The notes below the pieces were generated by a model, which was not told where the DNA came from, made no database searches, and worked only from the letters and a program-made list of their open reading frames with translations. Of a stretch of 60,548 nucleotides of DNA, positions 37,215 to 50,961 are shown in pieces. Origin of the DNA: Rhodanobacteraceae bacterium (GTDB taxonomy: Bacteria; Pseudomonadota; Gammaproteobacteria; Xanthomonadales; Rhodanobacteraceae); assembly GCA_021325475.1 (NCBI GenBank), contig JAJPHA010000034.1, positions 1 to 60,548 of the forward strand, given 5' to 3'. A program made the position numbers and the translations under genes. Within the stretch, counting starts at the first letter, position 1. The number at the start of each line of letters is the position of its first letter.

Positions 37215-38951
37215 ATGCAAAAACTCCGCGTTCTGCTGATCGGAGCGTGGCTGGCGCTCACCGCCTGCCAGGCGCCGCCGCAAAAAACGTCAGAATTTGA
37301 CCTGCTGATCCGCCACGGCACGGTGTACGACGGCAGCGGTGCCGCGCCGCGGCAGGCCGACGTCGGTGTGCGCGGCGCGCGGATCGCGGTGGTCGGCGAT
37401 CTCGCTGGCGCGCATGCCGCGCGCGAGGTCGATGCCGGTGGCCTCGCGGTGGCGCCGGGCTTCGTCAATATGCTGTCGTGGGCGCCGGATTCGCTGTACC
37501 TCGACGGCCGTTCGCTGTCCGATCTCAAGCAGGGCGTGACCCTCGAGGTGTTCGGCGAAGGATCCTCGCTCGGGCCGCTGACCGAGGAGACGCGCCGCGC
37601 GGCGCTCGCCGAACAGGGCGATCTCAAGCACCCGATCGACTGGACCACGCTCGGCGAAGGCCTGGACGCGCTGGCGCGCCGTGGGATCGCCACCAACGTC
37701 GCCTCGTTCGTCGGCGCCGCCACCGTGCGCGAGCATGAGCTCGGCTTCGCCAACCGGGCGCCGACCGCGGACGAGCTCAAGCGCATGCAGGACCTGGTGC
37801 GCGAGGCCATGCGCGAAGGCGCGCTCGGCGTCGGCTCGGCGCTGATCTACGCGCCCGGCACCTACGCCCGGACCGACGAGTTGATCGCGCTGGCGCAGGC
37901 GGCCGGCGAGTACGGCGGCGCCTACATCTCGCACCTGCGCAGCGAGGGCGACCGCCTGCTCGAGGCGCTCGACGAGCTGATCGACATCGCCCGCACCGCG
38001 CACGTGCACGGTGAGGTCTACCACTTCAAGGCCGCCGGCCGCGACAACTGGCCGAAGATGCGCGAGGCGATCGCGCGGATCGAGGCCGCGCGCGCCGCCG
38101 GTGTGGACGTGTCGGCGAACATGTATACCTACACCGCGGGCGCCACCGGACTCGACGCGGCGATGCCGCCGTGGGTGCAGGAGGGCGGGCTCGACGCCTG
38201 GGTCGCGCGGCTTGCGGATCCTGCCATCCGTGCGCGGGTGCTGGTCGAGATGCGCGCGCCGGCCAAGGACTGGGAGAACCTGCTGCGCGCCGCCGGTTCC
38301 GCCGACAACGTGCTGCTCGTCGCCTTCGCCAACGAGAAGCTCAAGCCCTACACCGGCAAGACCCTGGCCGAGGTCGCGCGGCTGCGCGGCACCACGCCGG
38401 AAGAGGCGGCGATGGATCTCGTGGTGGAGGATCACAGCCGCGTCGGCACGGTGTATTTCCTGATGTCGGAGGACAACGTGCGGCTCGGTCTGGCGCAACC
38501 CTGGGTCGCGCTCGGTTCGGACGAGGGTTCCTACGAACCGGCCGGGCCGTTTCTCAAGTTCCAGCCGCATCCGCGCGCCTACGGCAATTTCGCCCGCTTC
38601 CTCGGCCGCTATGTGCGCGACGAACACGTGACGACCCTGGCCGAGGCGGTGCGACGACTCACCGCGCTGCCGGCGCGGAACCTGAAGCTGCGCGACCGCG
38701 GCGAGCTTCGTCCCGGCGCCTTCGCCGACATCGTGATCTTCGACCCGGCGACGATCGCCGATCACGCCACCTACGCCAACCCGCACCAATTCGCCACCGG
38801 CGTGCGCGAGGTGTTCGTCAACGGCGTCGAAGTCCTGCGCGAAGGCGAGCCCACCGGCGCCATGCCGGGGCAGGTGGTGCGCGGGCCGGGTTGGACGGGA
38901 TGGCGCGCGGTCGCCGCCGCGGCGTTGCCGGAGCAGCGACGCGCACCGTGA
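37215..38951 (+). CDS. N-acyl-D-amino-acid deacylase-like lipoprotein amidohydrolase
   Basis: The 578 residues have lipobox LTAC (Cys18), so the enzyme is probably anchored at the periplasmic face. The amidohydrolase barrel starts LIRHGTVYDGSG. The usual APGFID-HTH metal motif is replaced by APGFVNMLSWAPDS, and the Cys ligand segment GNCG by EVFGEGSS. Later His residues (YISHLRSEG; HGEVYHFKAAG) and the Asp in ALGSDEGSY remain. It may therefore use a one-metal or altered site. The ATG at 37215 follows GAGGAAAA. It overlaps the next gene (GTGA) and heads a four-gene operon. Substrate inferred, not shown. Confidence 0.85.
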   Translation: MQKLRVLLIGAWLALTACQAPPQKTSEFDLLIRHGTVYDGSGAAPRQADVGVRGARIAVVGDLAGAHAAREVDAGGLAVAPGFVNMLSWAPDSLYLDGRSLSDLKQGVTLEVFGEGSSLGPLTEETRRAALAEQGDLKHPIDWTTLGEGLDALARRGIATNVASFVGAATVREHELGFANRAPTADELKRMQDLVREAMREGALGVGSALIYAPGTYARTDELIALAQAAGEYGGAYISHLRSEGDRLLEALDELIDIARTAHVHGEVYHFKAAGRDNWPKMREAIARIEAARAAGVDVSANMYTYTAGATGLDAAMPPWVQEGGLDAWVARLADPAIRARVLVEMRAPAKDWENLLRAAGSADNVLLVAFANEKLKPYTGKTLAEVARLRGTTPEEAAMDLVVEDHSRVGTVYFLMSEDNVRLGLAQPWVALGSDEGSYEPAGPFLKFQPHPRAYGNFARFLGRYVRDEHVTTLAEAVRRLTALPARNLKLRDRGELRPGAFADIVIFDPATIADHATYANPHQFATGVREVFVNGVEVLREGEPTGAMPGQVVRGPGWTGWRAVAAAALPEQRRAP

Positions 38952-40207
38952 GCGAGTCCGGAAAATCCGACGTGCTGATCCTGGGCGGCGGCGTGATCGG
39001 CCTCGCCTGCGCGCTGTATCTGCTGCGCGCCGGACGCGGCGTGGTCGTGCTCGAGCAGGGTCGTGCGGGTGGCGCCTGTTCGCACGGCAACTGCGGCACG
39101 ATCACGCCGAGCCACGCCATGCCGCTCGCCATGCCGGGCGTGATCGCCCAGGCGCTGCGCTGGATGTGGCGGGCCGACGCCCCGCTGCGCATCGCCCCGC
39201 GGCTCGACGTGGGCCTGTGGCTGTGGCTGCTGCGCTTCGCGCGCCTGTGCAACTGGCGCGATTTCGCCCGGATCACCGCGATCAAGGCGAAGCTGCTGCG
39301 TCTGTCGCGCGAGGCGCTGGAGGCGCTGATCCGCGACGAGCGGCTGAATTGCGAATTCGAGACCATCGGCACGATGAACGTCTATCGCGACGCGCGCGCG
39401 TTCGCCGCATCGGACTGGCTGCCGCGCGCGCTCGCCGATTGCGGTCTGCCGGTGGAAACGCTGGATGGTGCGGCGTGCCGATCGCGCGAGCCGGCGCTCA
39501 ACGAGAACGTCGTCGGCGGCTACTTCCATCCGTTCGATGCCCACCTGCGTCCCGACCGCTACGTCGCGGAACTGGCGCGCGCGGTGCGGGCGCGGGGTGG
39601 AGAAGTATACGAATCCACGCGGCTGCAGGGGTTCGATCGTCAGGGCGACCGCCTCGCCGGCGTGGTCACGGACCGAGGCAGGTTCACCGGCCGCGACGTC
39701 GTGCTCGCGCTCGGCGCGTGGACGCCGCAGGTGGCGCGCCAGCTCGAGCTGCGCCTGCCGATCCAGCCCGGCAAGGGGTATTCCATCACCTACACGCGGC
39801 CGGCGCTGGCGCCGCGCATTCCGCTGACATTGAAGGAGCGGGCGGTGTGCGTGACGGCATGGGATTCCGGCTACCGTCTCGGCAGCACGATGGAATTCGC
39901 CGGCTACGATGCGCGGCTCAACCGGACGCGGCTCGATGCGCTCAGGCGCGGCGCCGCGGAGTACCTGCGCGAGCCCGAGGGGCCGCGCGTCGTCGAGGAA
40001 TGGTATGGGTGGCGGCCGATGACCCATGACGACCTGCCCATCCTCGGCCGCAGCACGCGGGTGCAGAATCTGCTGCTGGCGACGGGCCACGGCATGCTCG
40101 GTGTGACCCTGTCGGCGGCGACCGGTCTGCTGATCAGCGAACTCGTGCTCGGCCGGTCGCCGTCGCTGGATCCGGCGCCGTACCTGCCGTCGCGGTTCGG
40201 CGGTTGA
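38948..40207 (+). CDS. FAD-dependent D-amino-acid dehydrogenase/oxidase-like protein
   Basis: The 419-residue DAO-family flavoprotein has a dinucleotide-binding start (VLILGGGVIGLACALYLLRAG), ending Glu in VVVLEQG, the family's second FAD segment (GYSITYTRP area) and C-terminal GWRPMTHDDLPILGRS and GHGMLGVTLSAATG. This pattern fits DadA-like dehydrogenases, which turn D-amino acids into 2-oxo acids. The GTG start overlaps the deacylase stop by 4 bases. Together they could release and oxidise D-amino acids. It may instead act on a cyclic or N-substituted amino acid. Confidence 0.87.
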   Translation: MSESGKSDVLILGGGVIGLACALYLLRAGRGVVVLEQGRAGGACSHGNCGTITPSHAMPLAMPGVIAQALRWMWRADAPLRIAPRLDVGLWLWLLRFARLCNWRDFARITAIKAKLLRLSREALEALIRDERLNCEFETIGTMNVYRDARAFAASDWLPRALADCGLPVETLDGAACRSREPALNENVVGGYFHPFDAHLRPDRYVAELARAVRARGGEVYESTRLQGFDRQGDRLAGVVTDRGRFTGRDVVLALGAWTPQVARQLELRLPIQPGKGYSITYTRPALAPRIPLTLKERAVCVTAWDSGYRLGSTMEFAGYDARLNRTRLDALRRGAAEYLREPEGPRVVEEWYGWRPMTHDDLPILGRSTRVQNLLLATGHGMLGVTLSAATGLLISELVLGRSPSLDPAPYLPSRFGG

Positions 40208-40220
40208 ACGGGGATTGCGC

Positions 40221-42047
40221 ATGCGCGGCGGCAGATCATTCTCCCGGTCGATGGCCCTGATCCTGTGCGCGAGTGTGGCTGCGGCGCACGCCGCGACCGG
40301 TGTCGAATCGACCAAGACCGACGTGCCGCCGCCGATCGACTTCACCTTCGGCGTGTCGATTCCTCTGCGCGACGGCGTCAAGCTCAACGCCACGCTGTAT
40401 CGCCCCGCCGGCCAGCGCGAACCCTTGCCGTGCGTGTTCACGCTCACGCCGTATGTGGCGCAGAACTATCACGAGCGCGGCGTGTATTTCGCCGGCCATG
40501 GCTACGTGTTCCTCGGCGTGGACGTGCGCGGCCGCGGCAATTCCGAGGGCGAATTCACGCCGTTGCTGCAGGAGGCGCGCGATGGCCACGACGTGGTCGA
40601 GTGGCTGGCGCGACAGAGCTACTGCAACGGCAAGGTGGCGATGTGGGGCGGTTCCTACGCCGGCTACGACCAGTGGGCGACGGCCAAGGAGTTTCCGCCG
40701 CACCTTGCCACGATCGTGCCGGTGGCCGCGCCGTTTGCCGGCGTGGATTTTCCCCGCCGCAACAACATCGCCTATCCCTACGACATGCAGTGGCTGCTGC
40801 TCACCGCCGGGCGCACCGCGCAGGAGAAGATCTTCGGCGACGACGGTTTCTGGATCGCCAAGTTCCGGCAGTTCTACCTCGACCACCGCGCCTTCCGCGA
40901 GCTCGACCGGTTCGTCGGCATGCCCTCGCCGGTGTTCCAGACCTGGGTCGCGCACCCGATGGTCGATGCCTACTGGGACGGCTACAACCCGACCGCGGAG
41001 CAGTTCGCGCGGATCGATCTGCCGATCCTCACCCTCACCGGCCAGTACGACGGCGATCAGCCTGGCGCGCTCACGTTCTATCGCCGGCACCAGGCGCTCG
41101 CCTCCGCCGCGGCGCGGGCGCGGCACTACCTCGTCATCGGTCCGTGGGATCACGCCGGCACGCGCACGCCGCAGGCGGAGCTTGGCGGCCTCAAGTTCGG
41201 CAAGGCGAGCCTGCTCGACCTCAACGATCTGCACCGGCAATGGTACGACTGGACGATGAAGGATGGCGCGAGGCCCGAGTTCCTCAAGGATCGCGTGGCC
41301 TACTACGTGCTCGGCAACGGCGCCGAGGAATGGCGCTACGCGGCGTCGCTGGAGGCGGTCACGGCCGAGCAGCGGCCGTGGTATCTCGGCTCGGTCGAGG
41401 GACGCGCCAACGACGTATTCGCCTCCGGCACGCTGGAGGCGACCGCGCCGCGCGGCGGTCGGCCCGATCGCTACGTCTACGATCCGCTCGATACCAGCAC
41501 GGCCGCGGTGCAGGCGGTGGAAGTGCCGAACTCGCTCACCGACCAGCGCCTGGCGTTGCAGCAAAGTGGAAAAATGCTCGTCTACCACACGCCGGCCTTC
41601 GCGCAGGCGTTCGACATCGCCGGTTTCTTCCGCCTCTCGGCGTGGCTGGCGCTCGACCAGCCGGACACGGATTTCTACGTCGCGGTGTTCGAGATCCTCG
41701 CCGACGGCAGCGCGATCTTCCTTGCCGACGACGTGCTGCGCGCGCGCTACCGCGCCGGCGACCGCGCCGCGCGGCCGGTGGAGCGGGGTCGTGTCGAGCG
41801 CTACGACTTCGCGCGCTTTCCATTCGTGGCGCGGCGCGTGCAGGAAGGCAGCCGGCTGCGGCTGATCGTGGCACCGTTGAACAGCCTGTTCGCCGAGAAG
41901 AACTACAACCGCGGCGGCGTGGTGGCCGAGGAGACCGGTGCGGACGCGCGCACGGTGACGGTCACGCTGTACCACGACGCCGGCCACCCGAGCGCGCTGT
42001 ACGTGCCGATCGCGGCGCCGGCCCGCAACGTTTCGGCGAGGCCGTGA
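40221..42047 (+). CDS. Exported CocE/NonD (S15-like) hydrolase
   Basis: The 608-residue protein has a signal peptide (SMALILCASVAAAHAA). The alpha/beta-hydrolase domain carries the nucleophile in MWGGSYAGYDQW, acid in GQYDGDQPG and His in GPWDHAGT, and is followed by the C-terminal jelly-roll of X-Pro dipeptidyl-peptidases and cocaine esterases. It would hydrolyse an ester, amide or acyl-amino acid in the periplasm. The ATG at 40221 has ACGGGGA 6 bases upstream; it starts 13 bases after the flavoprotein gene. The stop overlaps the next start (ATGA). Confidence 0.88.
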   Translation: MRGGRSFSRSMALILCASVAAAHAATGVESTKTDVPPPIDFTFGVSIPLRDGVKLNATLYRPAGQREPLPCVFTLTPYVAQNYHERGVYFAGHGYVFLGVDVRGRGNSEGEFTPLLQEARDGHDVVEWLARQSYCNGKVAMWGGSYAGYDQWATAKEFPPHLATIVPVAAPFAGVDFPRRNNIAYPYDMQWLLLTAGRTAQEKIFGDDGFWIAKFRQFYLDHRAFRELDRFVGMPSPVFQTWVAHPMVDAYWDGYNPTAEQFARIDLPILTLTGQYDGDQPGALTFYRRHQALASAAARARHYLVIGPWDHAGTRTPQAELGGLKFGKASLLDLNDLHRQWYDWTMKDGARPEFLKDRVAYYVLGNGAEEWRYAASLEAVTAEQRPWYLGSVEGRANDVFASGTLEATAPRGGRPDRYVYDPLDTSTAAVQAVEVPNSLTDQRLALQQSGKMLVYHTPAFAQAFDIAGFFRLSAWLALDQPDTDFYVAVFEILADGSAIFLADDVLRARYRAGDRAARPVERGRVERYDFARFPFVARRVQEGSRLRLIVAPLNSLFAEKNYNRGGVVAEETGADARTVTVTLYHDAGHPSALYVPIAAPARNVSARP

Positions 42048-42826
42048 TGGAAACGTATACTCTGCACCGCGGCACCGCGCCGCTGCTGGTTTCGCTGCCG
42101 CACGACGGTACCGCGCTGCCGGACACATTGGTCGCGCGCCTGACGCCGTCGGCGCGGCGCGTGCCCGACACCGACTGGCACGTCGCGCGGCTGTACGCGT
42201 TCGCGCGTGAGCTCGGCACCTCGCTGATCGTGCCGCGCCATTCGCGCTACGTGATCGATCTGAACCGGCCGCCCGACGATGTGTCGCTGTATCCGGGGCG
42301 GAACACGACCGGTCTGTGTCCGCTCGTGCAATTCAGCGGCGAGGCCGTGTATCGGCCGGGCCAGGAACCCTCCGCCGACGAGATCGCCGAACGCATCGAA
42401 CGTTACTGGCGTCCGTATCACGCCGCGCTGGCGGCCGAGATCGAGCGGCTGCGCGCGGCGCACGGCCGGGTCGTGCTGTGGGAAGGGCACTCGATTCGCA
42501 GCGTCGTGCCGTTCCTGTTCGACGGCAGGCTTCCGGATCTCAACCTCGGCACGGCCGACGGCGCGAGCTGCGCGCCGGCGCTGGAGCGACGCCTCGCCGC
42601 CGCGCTTGCGGCGCAGCGTGAGTATACTTTTGTCGTCAACGGCCGTTTCAAGGGCGGCTACATCACTCGACACTACGGCAAGCCCGCCCAGGGCATCGAC
42701 GCGATCCAGCTCGAGCTCGCGCAGTGCAACTACATGGACGAGGATACGTTCGCCTGGGATGACGCAAGAGCCGCACCGTTGCAGGCGCTGATCCGGCGGT
42801 TGCTCGAGCTGTGCCTGGCGCGGTGA
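42047..42826 (+). CDS. N-formylglutamate amidohydrolase family protein
   Basis: The 259-residue HutG-like enzyme has conserved SLPHDGTALP, VPRHSRYVIDLNRPP, LWEGHSIRS, NGRFKGGYITRHYG and IQLELAQCNYMDE, the features expected for N-formylglutamate deformylase. No other histidine-utilisation gene is near, so it probably serves this operon, perhaps removing N-formyl or similar groups. The ATG at 42047 overlaps the previous stop. It ends 19 bases from the convergent parE. Confidence 0.9.
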   Translation: METYTLHRGTAPLLVSLPHDGTALPDTLVARLTPSARRVPDTDWHVARLYAFARELGTSLIVPRHSRYVIDLNRPPDDVSLYPGRNTTGLCPLVQFSGEAVYRPGQEPSADEIAERIERYWRPYHAALAAEIERLRAAHGRVVLWEGHSIRSVVPFLFDGRLPDLNLGTADGASCAPALERRLAAALAAQREYTFVVNGRFKGGYITRHYGKPAQGIDAIQLELAQCNYMDEDTFAWDDARAAPLQALIRRLLELCLAR

Positions 42827-42845
42827 CGACCGTCCGCGGCGCCGC

Positions 42846-44735
42846 TCAGACTTCCAGACTCGCCAGATCGCCCTTGGTCTCGAGCCATTCCTTGCGATCG
42901 GCAGCGCGCTTCTTCGACAGCAGCAGGTCCATCAGTTTCGCCGTGCCGACGTCGTCGTCGATGGTGAGCTGCACCAGCCGCCGCGTGTCGGGGTGGATGG
43001 TCGATTCGCGCAATTGCGCCGGATTCATCTCGCCCAGTCCCTTGAAGCGGGTGACGCTGACCGCGCCCTTGATCTTCTCCCGCGCGACCTTCTCGAGCAG
43101 CGCGTCGCGTTCGGCCTCGTCGAGGCAGTAGAACACCTGCTTGCCGACATCGACGCGGAACAGCGGCGGCATGGCGACGAACACATGGCCCTCGCGCACC
43201 AGCGCGGGGAAGTGCCGCAGGAACAGCGCGCACAGCAGGGTGGCGATGTGCAGGCCGTCGGAGTCGGCGTCGGCGAGGATGATGATCTTGCCGTAGCGCA
43301 GTCCGGAAAGATCGTCGCGGCCGGGATCGCAGCCGATGGCGACGGCGAGATCGTGCACCTCTTGGGAGGCCAGCACCGCGCCGGATTCGATCTCCCAGGT
43401 GTTGAGGATCTTGCCGCGCAGCGGCAGGATCGCCTGGAAATCCTTGTCGCGCGCCTGCTTGGCCGAGCCGCCGGCCGAGTCGCCTTCGACCAGGAACAGC
43501 TCGGTGCGGGCGAGATCGCTCGAGGCGCAATCGGCGAGCTTGCCCGGCAGCGCCGGCCCCTGGGTCACCTTCTTGCGCACGATCTGCCGTTCCGCCTTCA
43601 GCCGCAGCGTGGCGCGCTCGATGGCGAGGGCGGCGATGCGCTCGCCGAGTTCGACGTGCTGGTTGAGCCACAGCGAGAAACCGTCGTGCGCGGCGGTTTC
43701 GACGAATCCGGCGGCATCGCGCGAGGACAGCCGTTCCTTGGTCTGGCCCGAGAACTGCGGATCCTGCAGCTTCAGCGACAACACGAAGCAGAGCCGGTCC
43801 CACACGTCCTCGGGCGCGAGCTTCACCCCGCGCGGCAGCAGATTGCGGATATCGCAGAACTCGCGCAAGGCGTCGGTCAGGCCGGAACGCAGGCCGTTGA
43901 CGTGCGTGCCGCCCTGCACGGTCGGGATCAGATTGACGTAGCTTTCTTGGGTCAGCTCGCCGTCCGGCAGCCAGGCGAGAACGAAGTCGACCGCCGCGTT
44001 GTCGCGCCGATGCGAGCCCTGATACAACTCCGCCGGCAGGTAGTCGGCGCCGCCGAGCAGCGAACGCAGGTAGTCGCGCAGGCCGTCCTCGTAGTGCCAC
44101 TCCGCGCGCTCGCCCGAGGCTTCATCGAACAGCCGCACGGTGAGTCCGGCGCACAGCACCGCCTTGGCGCGCAGCACATGCTTGAGCTTGGGCAACGAGA
44201 TGCGCGGCGAGTCGAAGTACTTGGCATCGGGCCAGAAGCGCACCGTGGTGCCGGTCTGCTTCTTCGGCACGCTGCCGACGATTTCGAGATCGCCGACGCG
44301 CTCGCCGTGGGCGAACCCCATGCGGTAGACCTGGCCGTCGCGCCGGATCGTGACCTCGACCTTGCTCGACAGCGCGTTGACCACCGACACGCCGACGCCG
44401 TGCAGGCCACCGGAGAAGGCGTAATTCTTGTTCGAGAATTTGCCGCCGGCGTGCAGGCGCGTCAGGATCAGTTCCACACCGGGGATGCCTTCCTCGGGGT
44501 GGATGTCCACCGGCATGCCGCGGCCGTCGTCGCTCACCTCGACCGAGCCGTCGGCGTGCAGTATCACCTCGACCGCCTTCGCGTAGCCGGCGAGCGCCTC
44601 GTCCACCGCGTTGTCGATCACCTCCTGCGCCAGATGATTCGGACGCGAGGTGTCGGTGTACATGCCCGGGCGGCGTTTGACCGGCTCGAGGCCCGACAGG
44701 ACTTCGATGTCGGCGGCGTTGTAGCGGCTGCTCAT
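42846..44735 (-). CDS. parE: DNA topoisomerase IV subunit B
   Basis: ATPase subunit of the decatenating topoisomerase. The 629 residues include the GHKL ATPase (VIDNAVDEALAG; VSDDGRGMPVDIH; GGLHGVGVSVVNALS), the transducer, and a TOPRIM domain with LVEGDSAGGSAKQARD and ILADADSDGLHIATL. Length and motifs fit ParE (about 630) rather than GyrB (about 800). It is divergent from pyrG, with a 194-base intergenic region that should hold promoters for both. Confidence 0.97.
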   Translation of the reverse strand: MSSRYNAADIEVLSGLEPVKRRPGMYTDTSRPNHLAQEVIDNAVDEALAGYAKAVEVILHADGSVEVSDDGRGMPVDIHPEEGIPGVELILTRLHAGGKFSNKNYAFSGGLHGVGVSVVNALSSKVEVTIRRDGQVYRMGFAHGERVGDLEIVGSVPKKQTGTTVRFWPDAKYFDSPRISLPKLKHVLRAKAVLCAGLTVRLFDEASGERAEWHYEDGLRDYLRSLLGGADYLPAELYQGSHRRDNAAVDFVLAWLPDGELTQESYVNLIPTVQGGTHVNGLRSGLTDALREFCDIRNLLPRGVKLAPEDVWDRLCFVLSLKLQDPQFSGQTKERLSSRDAAGFVETAAHDGFSLWLNQHVELGERIAALAIERATLRLKAERQIVRKKVTQGPALPGKLADCASSDLARTELFLVEGDSAGGSAKQARDKDFQAILPLRGKILNTWEIESGAVLASQEVHDLAVAIGCDPGRDDLSGLRYGKIIILADADSDGLHIATLLCALFLRHFPALVREGHVFVAMPPLFRVDVGKQVFYCLDEAERDALLEKVAREKIKGAVSVTRFKGLGEMNPAQLRESTIHPDTRRLVQLTIDDDVGTAKLMDLLLSKKRAADRKEWLETKGDLASLEV

Positions 44736-44891
44736 GCGCGGCGGAACTCCGGAAGGGTCTGGCGGCCTCGGCGGGGCCTCGGGCGAAGGCCGGGCAGCAT
44801 GGCGACAGCGGCGGGCGAGGTCAAGAGCAAACCGCCCGGTCCGCTCACCCGCTGGAACGCGGGGCCTTCGTCAGACCTTCCCGAACTCAAG

Positions 44892-44897
44892 TACAAT
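44892..44897 (+). promoter_or_regulatory. Possible -10 element of pyrG
   Basis: TACAAT within GTACAAT lies 32 bases before the pyrG start in the parE-pyrG divergent region. It matches 5 of 6 positions of the sigma-70 -10 box. No clear -35 element is seen. Confidence 0.4.
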
Positions 44898-44899
44898 GA

Positions 44900-49261
<4,362 letters not shown>

Positions 49262-49276
49262 GGAGCGGACGCGCGC

Positions 49277-49588
49277 GTGTTGCGGTACGTCGCCCTGTTC
49301 CTGCTGCTGCTCTTGATCGCGCTGGAAATCAAGCTCTGGGCCGGCGCCGGCGGCATGCGCGAGGTCTGGCTGCTGGAACGGCGCCTGGCCGAGCAGAAGG
49401 AGGAGAACCAGCGCCTGCGCCAGCGCAACGAGGCGCTGGCCGCCGAGGTGCGCGACCTCAAGAACGGCAAGGCGGCGATCGAGGAACGCGCGCGTTCCGA
49501 ACTCGGCCTGATCAAGCCGGGCGAGGTGTTCTACCAAGTGGTCGAACCACCGGCCGCCGACCGGAAGCCGGAGCATGACCAGCCCTAG
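49277..49588 (+). CDS. ftsB: Cell division protein FtsB
   Basis: Small bitopic divisome protein that pairs with FtsL and FtsQ. The 103 residues have an N-terminal TM helix (YVALFLLLLLIALEIKLW), a coiled coil (LERRLAEQKEENQRLRQRNEAL) and the conserved end ERARSELGLIKPGEVFYQVV. The GTG at 49277 has AGGAG 11 bases upstream. Its end overlaps ispD by 14 bases. Confidence 0.95.
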   Translation: MLRYVALFLLLLLIALEIKLWAGAGGMREVWLLERRLAEQKEENQRLRQRNEALAAEVRDLKNGKAAIEERARSELGLIKPGEVFYQVVEPPAADRKPEHDQP

Positions 49589-50288
49589 CGAGCCGCTGTG
49601 GTGTGTCGTGCCCGCCGCGGGGCGCAGCACGCGTGTCGGCGGCGAGGTGCCCAAGCAGTATCTGCCGATCGCCGGCAAGCCGATGCTGCAGCACACCCTG
49701 GAGCGCCTGGCCGCGCACCCGCGGATCGGCGGCCTGATGGTGGTGCTGGCGGCGGACGATCGGCGCTGGCCGGGCTGGAGCGCGCTCGGCGGCAAGCCCG
49801 TGCTGACCGCGATCGGCGGCGCGCAGCGGGCGGATTCCGTGTTGGCCGGACTGTTCGCGTTACGTGAACGGGTGGCGGATGCGCAATTTATACTTGTACA
49901 TGATGCGGCACGGCCGTGCATCGCCGCCGCCGACGTGTCGCGCCTGATCGAACTCGGCGTTCCGGCCGGCGGCGCGCTGCTCGCGGCACCGCTGCGCGAC
50001 ACGCTCAAGCGCGCGGACGCCGAGCGGCGGGTGACGACGACCGAGCCGCGCGAGACGCTCTGGCGCGCGCTGACGCCGCAATTGTTCCGCTATGGCGAAT
50101 TGCGCGATGCGCTGCGCGCGGCCGCCGCCGCCGGGATCGAGGTGACCGACGAGGCGATGGCCATGGAACGGGCCGGCCGGCGTCCCTTGCTCGTCGAGGG
50201 CGCGGAGAGCAACATCAAGCTGACCACGCCGGCCGATCTCGCGCTCGCGGAATTCCTGCTGCGCAACGGCGCGGCGGCGCAGCGGTGA
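49575..50288 (+). CDS. ispD: 2-C-methyl-D-erythritol 4-phosphate cytidylyltransferase
   Basis: Third step of the MEP isoprenoid pathway. The 237 residues have the nucleotidyltransferase start [31 protein letters not shown] and the distal [19 protein letters not shown] and ITTP-like [12 protein letters not shown]. The start lies inside the ftsB end. An unusual 187-base spacer separates it from ispF. Confidence 0.96.
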   Translation: MTSPSEPLWCVVPAAGRSTRVGGEVPKQYLPIAGKPMLQHTLERLAAHPRIGGLMVVLAADDRRWPGWSALGGKPVLTAIGGAQRADSVLAGLFALRERVADAQFILVHDAARPCIAAADVSRLIELGVPAGGALLAAPLRDTLKRADAERRVTTTEPRETLWRALTPQLFRYGELRDALRAAAAAGIEVTDEAMAMERAGRRPLLVEGAESNIKLTTPADLALAEFLLRNGAAAQR

Positions 50289-50475
50289 ATCGATGAGACC
50301 TCGCCGGCGGTCGGAGCGGGCCGTCCGGCGTGACGCCCGGGAAGGAATCTCTGAACCATCGGCGGAGGTAGCCTCGGCTCCCCAAGCACCCTTGAGTCGA
50401 GGGGGCTGGAGGCGCGGCGCCACAGCCGAAGACAGGAACGGTGGTTTTGATCAGACCTTCCAGAAGGAGCACAGC
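50289..50475. other. Long spacer between ispD and ispF
   Basis: No gene is supported here. The stretch contains an imperfect long hairpin: GCCTCGGCTCCCC near 50371 can pair partly with GGGGGCTGGAGGC ending near 50415. The SD for ispF (AGAAGGAG) lies at its end. In an otherwise overlapping operon the spacer is conspicuous. Confidence 0.45.
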
Positions 50476-50961
50476 GTGCGCATCGGCCAAGGCATCGACA
50501 TTCACGCATTCGGACCGGGTGACCATGTCGTGCTCGGCGGCGTGCGCATCGCCCACGAGCGCGGGATCGTGGCGCATTCCGACGGCGACGTCGTGATCCA
50601 TGCCTTGTGCGACGCGCTGCTCGGCGCGCTCGCGCAGGGCGACATCGGCCGCCATTTCCCGCCGACGGACGAACGCTGGCGCGGCGCCGACAGCCGCGAA
50701 TTCCTGCGCCGCTGCCGCACGCTGATGCACGAGCGCGGCCATGTGCTCGGCAATGCCGACGTCACGATCGTGTGCGAGCGGCCGAAAATCGCGCCACACG
50801 CCGAGGCCATGCGCGCGAATCTCGCGGCGGATCTGGCATGCGAGCCCGCGCGCGTCAGCATCAAGGCGACCACCAGCGAGCGCCTCGGCTTCTGCGGCCG
50901 CGGCGAGGGCATCGCCGCGCTCGCGGTCGTGCTGCTCGTTCCCGCCACGGCCGGGCAGTGA
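50476..50961 (+). CDS. ispF: 2-C-methyl-D-erythritol 2,4-cyclodiphosphate synthase
   Basis: Fifth step of the MEP pathway. The 161-residue trimer-forming enzyme has metal-binding [50 protein letters not shown] and the late [17 protein letters not shown]. The GTG at 50476 has AGGAG 6 bases upstream. The TGA overlaps the truD start (GTGA). Confidence 0.97.
   Translation: MRIGQGIDIHAFGPGDHVVLGGVRIAHERGIVAHSDGDVVIHALCDALLGALAQGDIGRHFPPTDERWRGADSREFLRRCRTLMHERGHVLGNADVTIVCERPKIAPHAEAMRANLAADLACEPARVSIKATTSERLGFCGRGEGIAALAVVLLVPATAGQ

Noticed and set aside
42044-42046. GTG as start codon of the HutG-like gene
   Set aside because: The adjacent ATG at 42047 is a better start and gives the common four-base overlap with the preceding stop.
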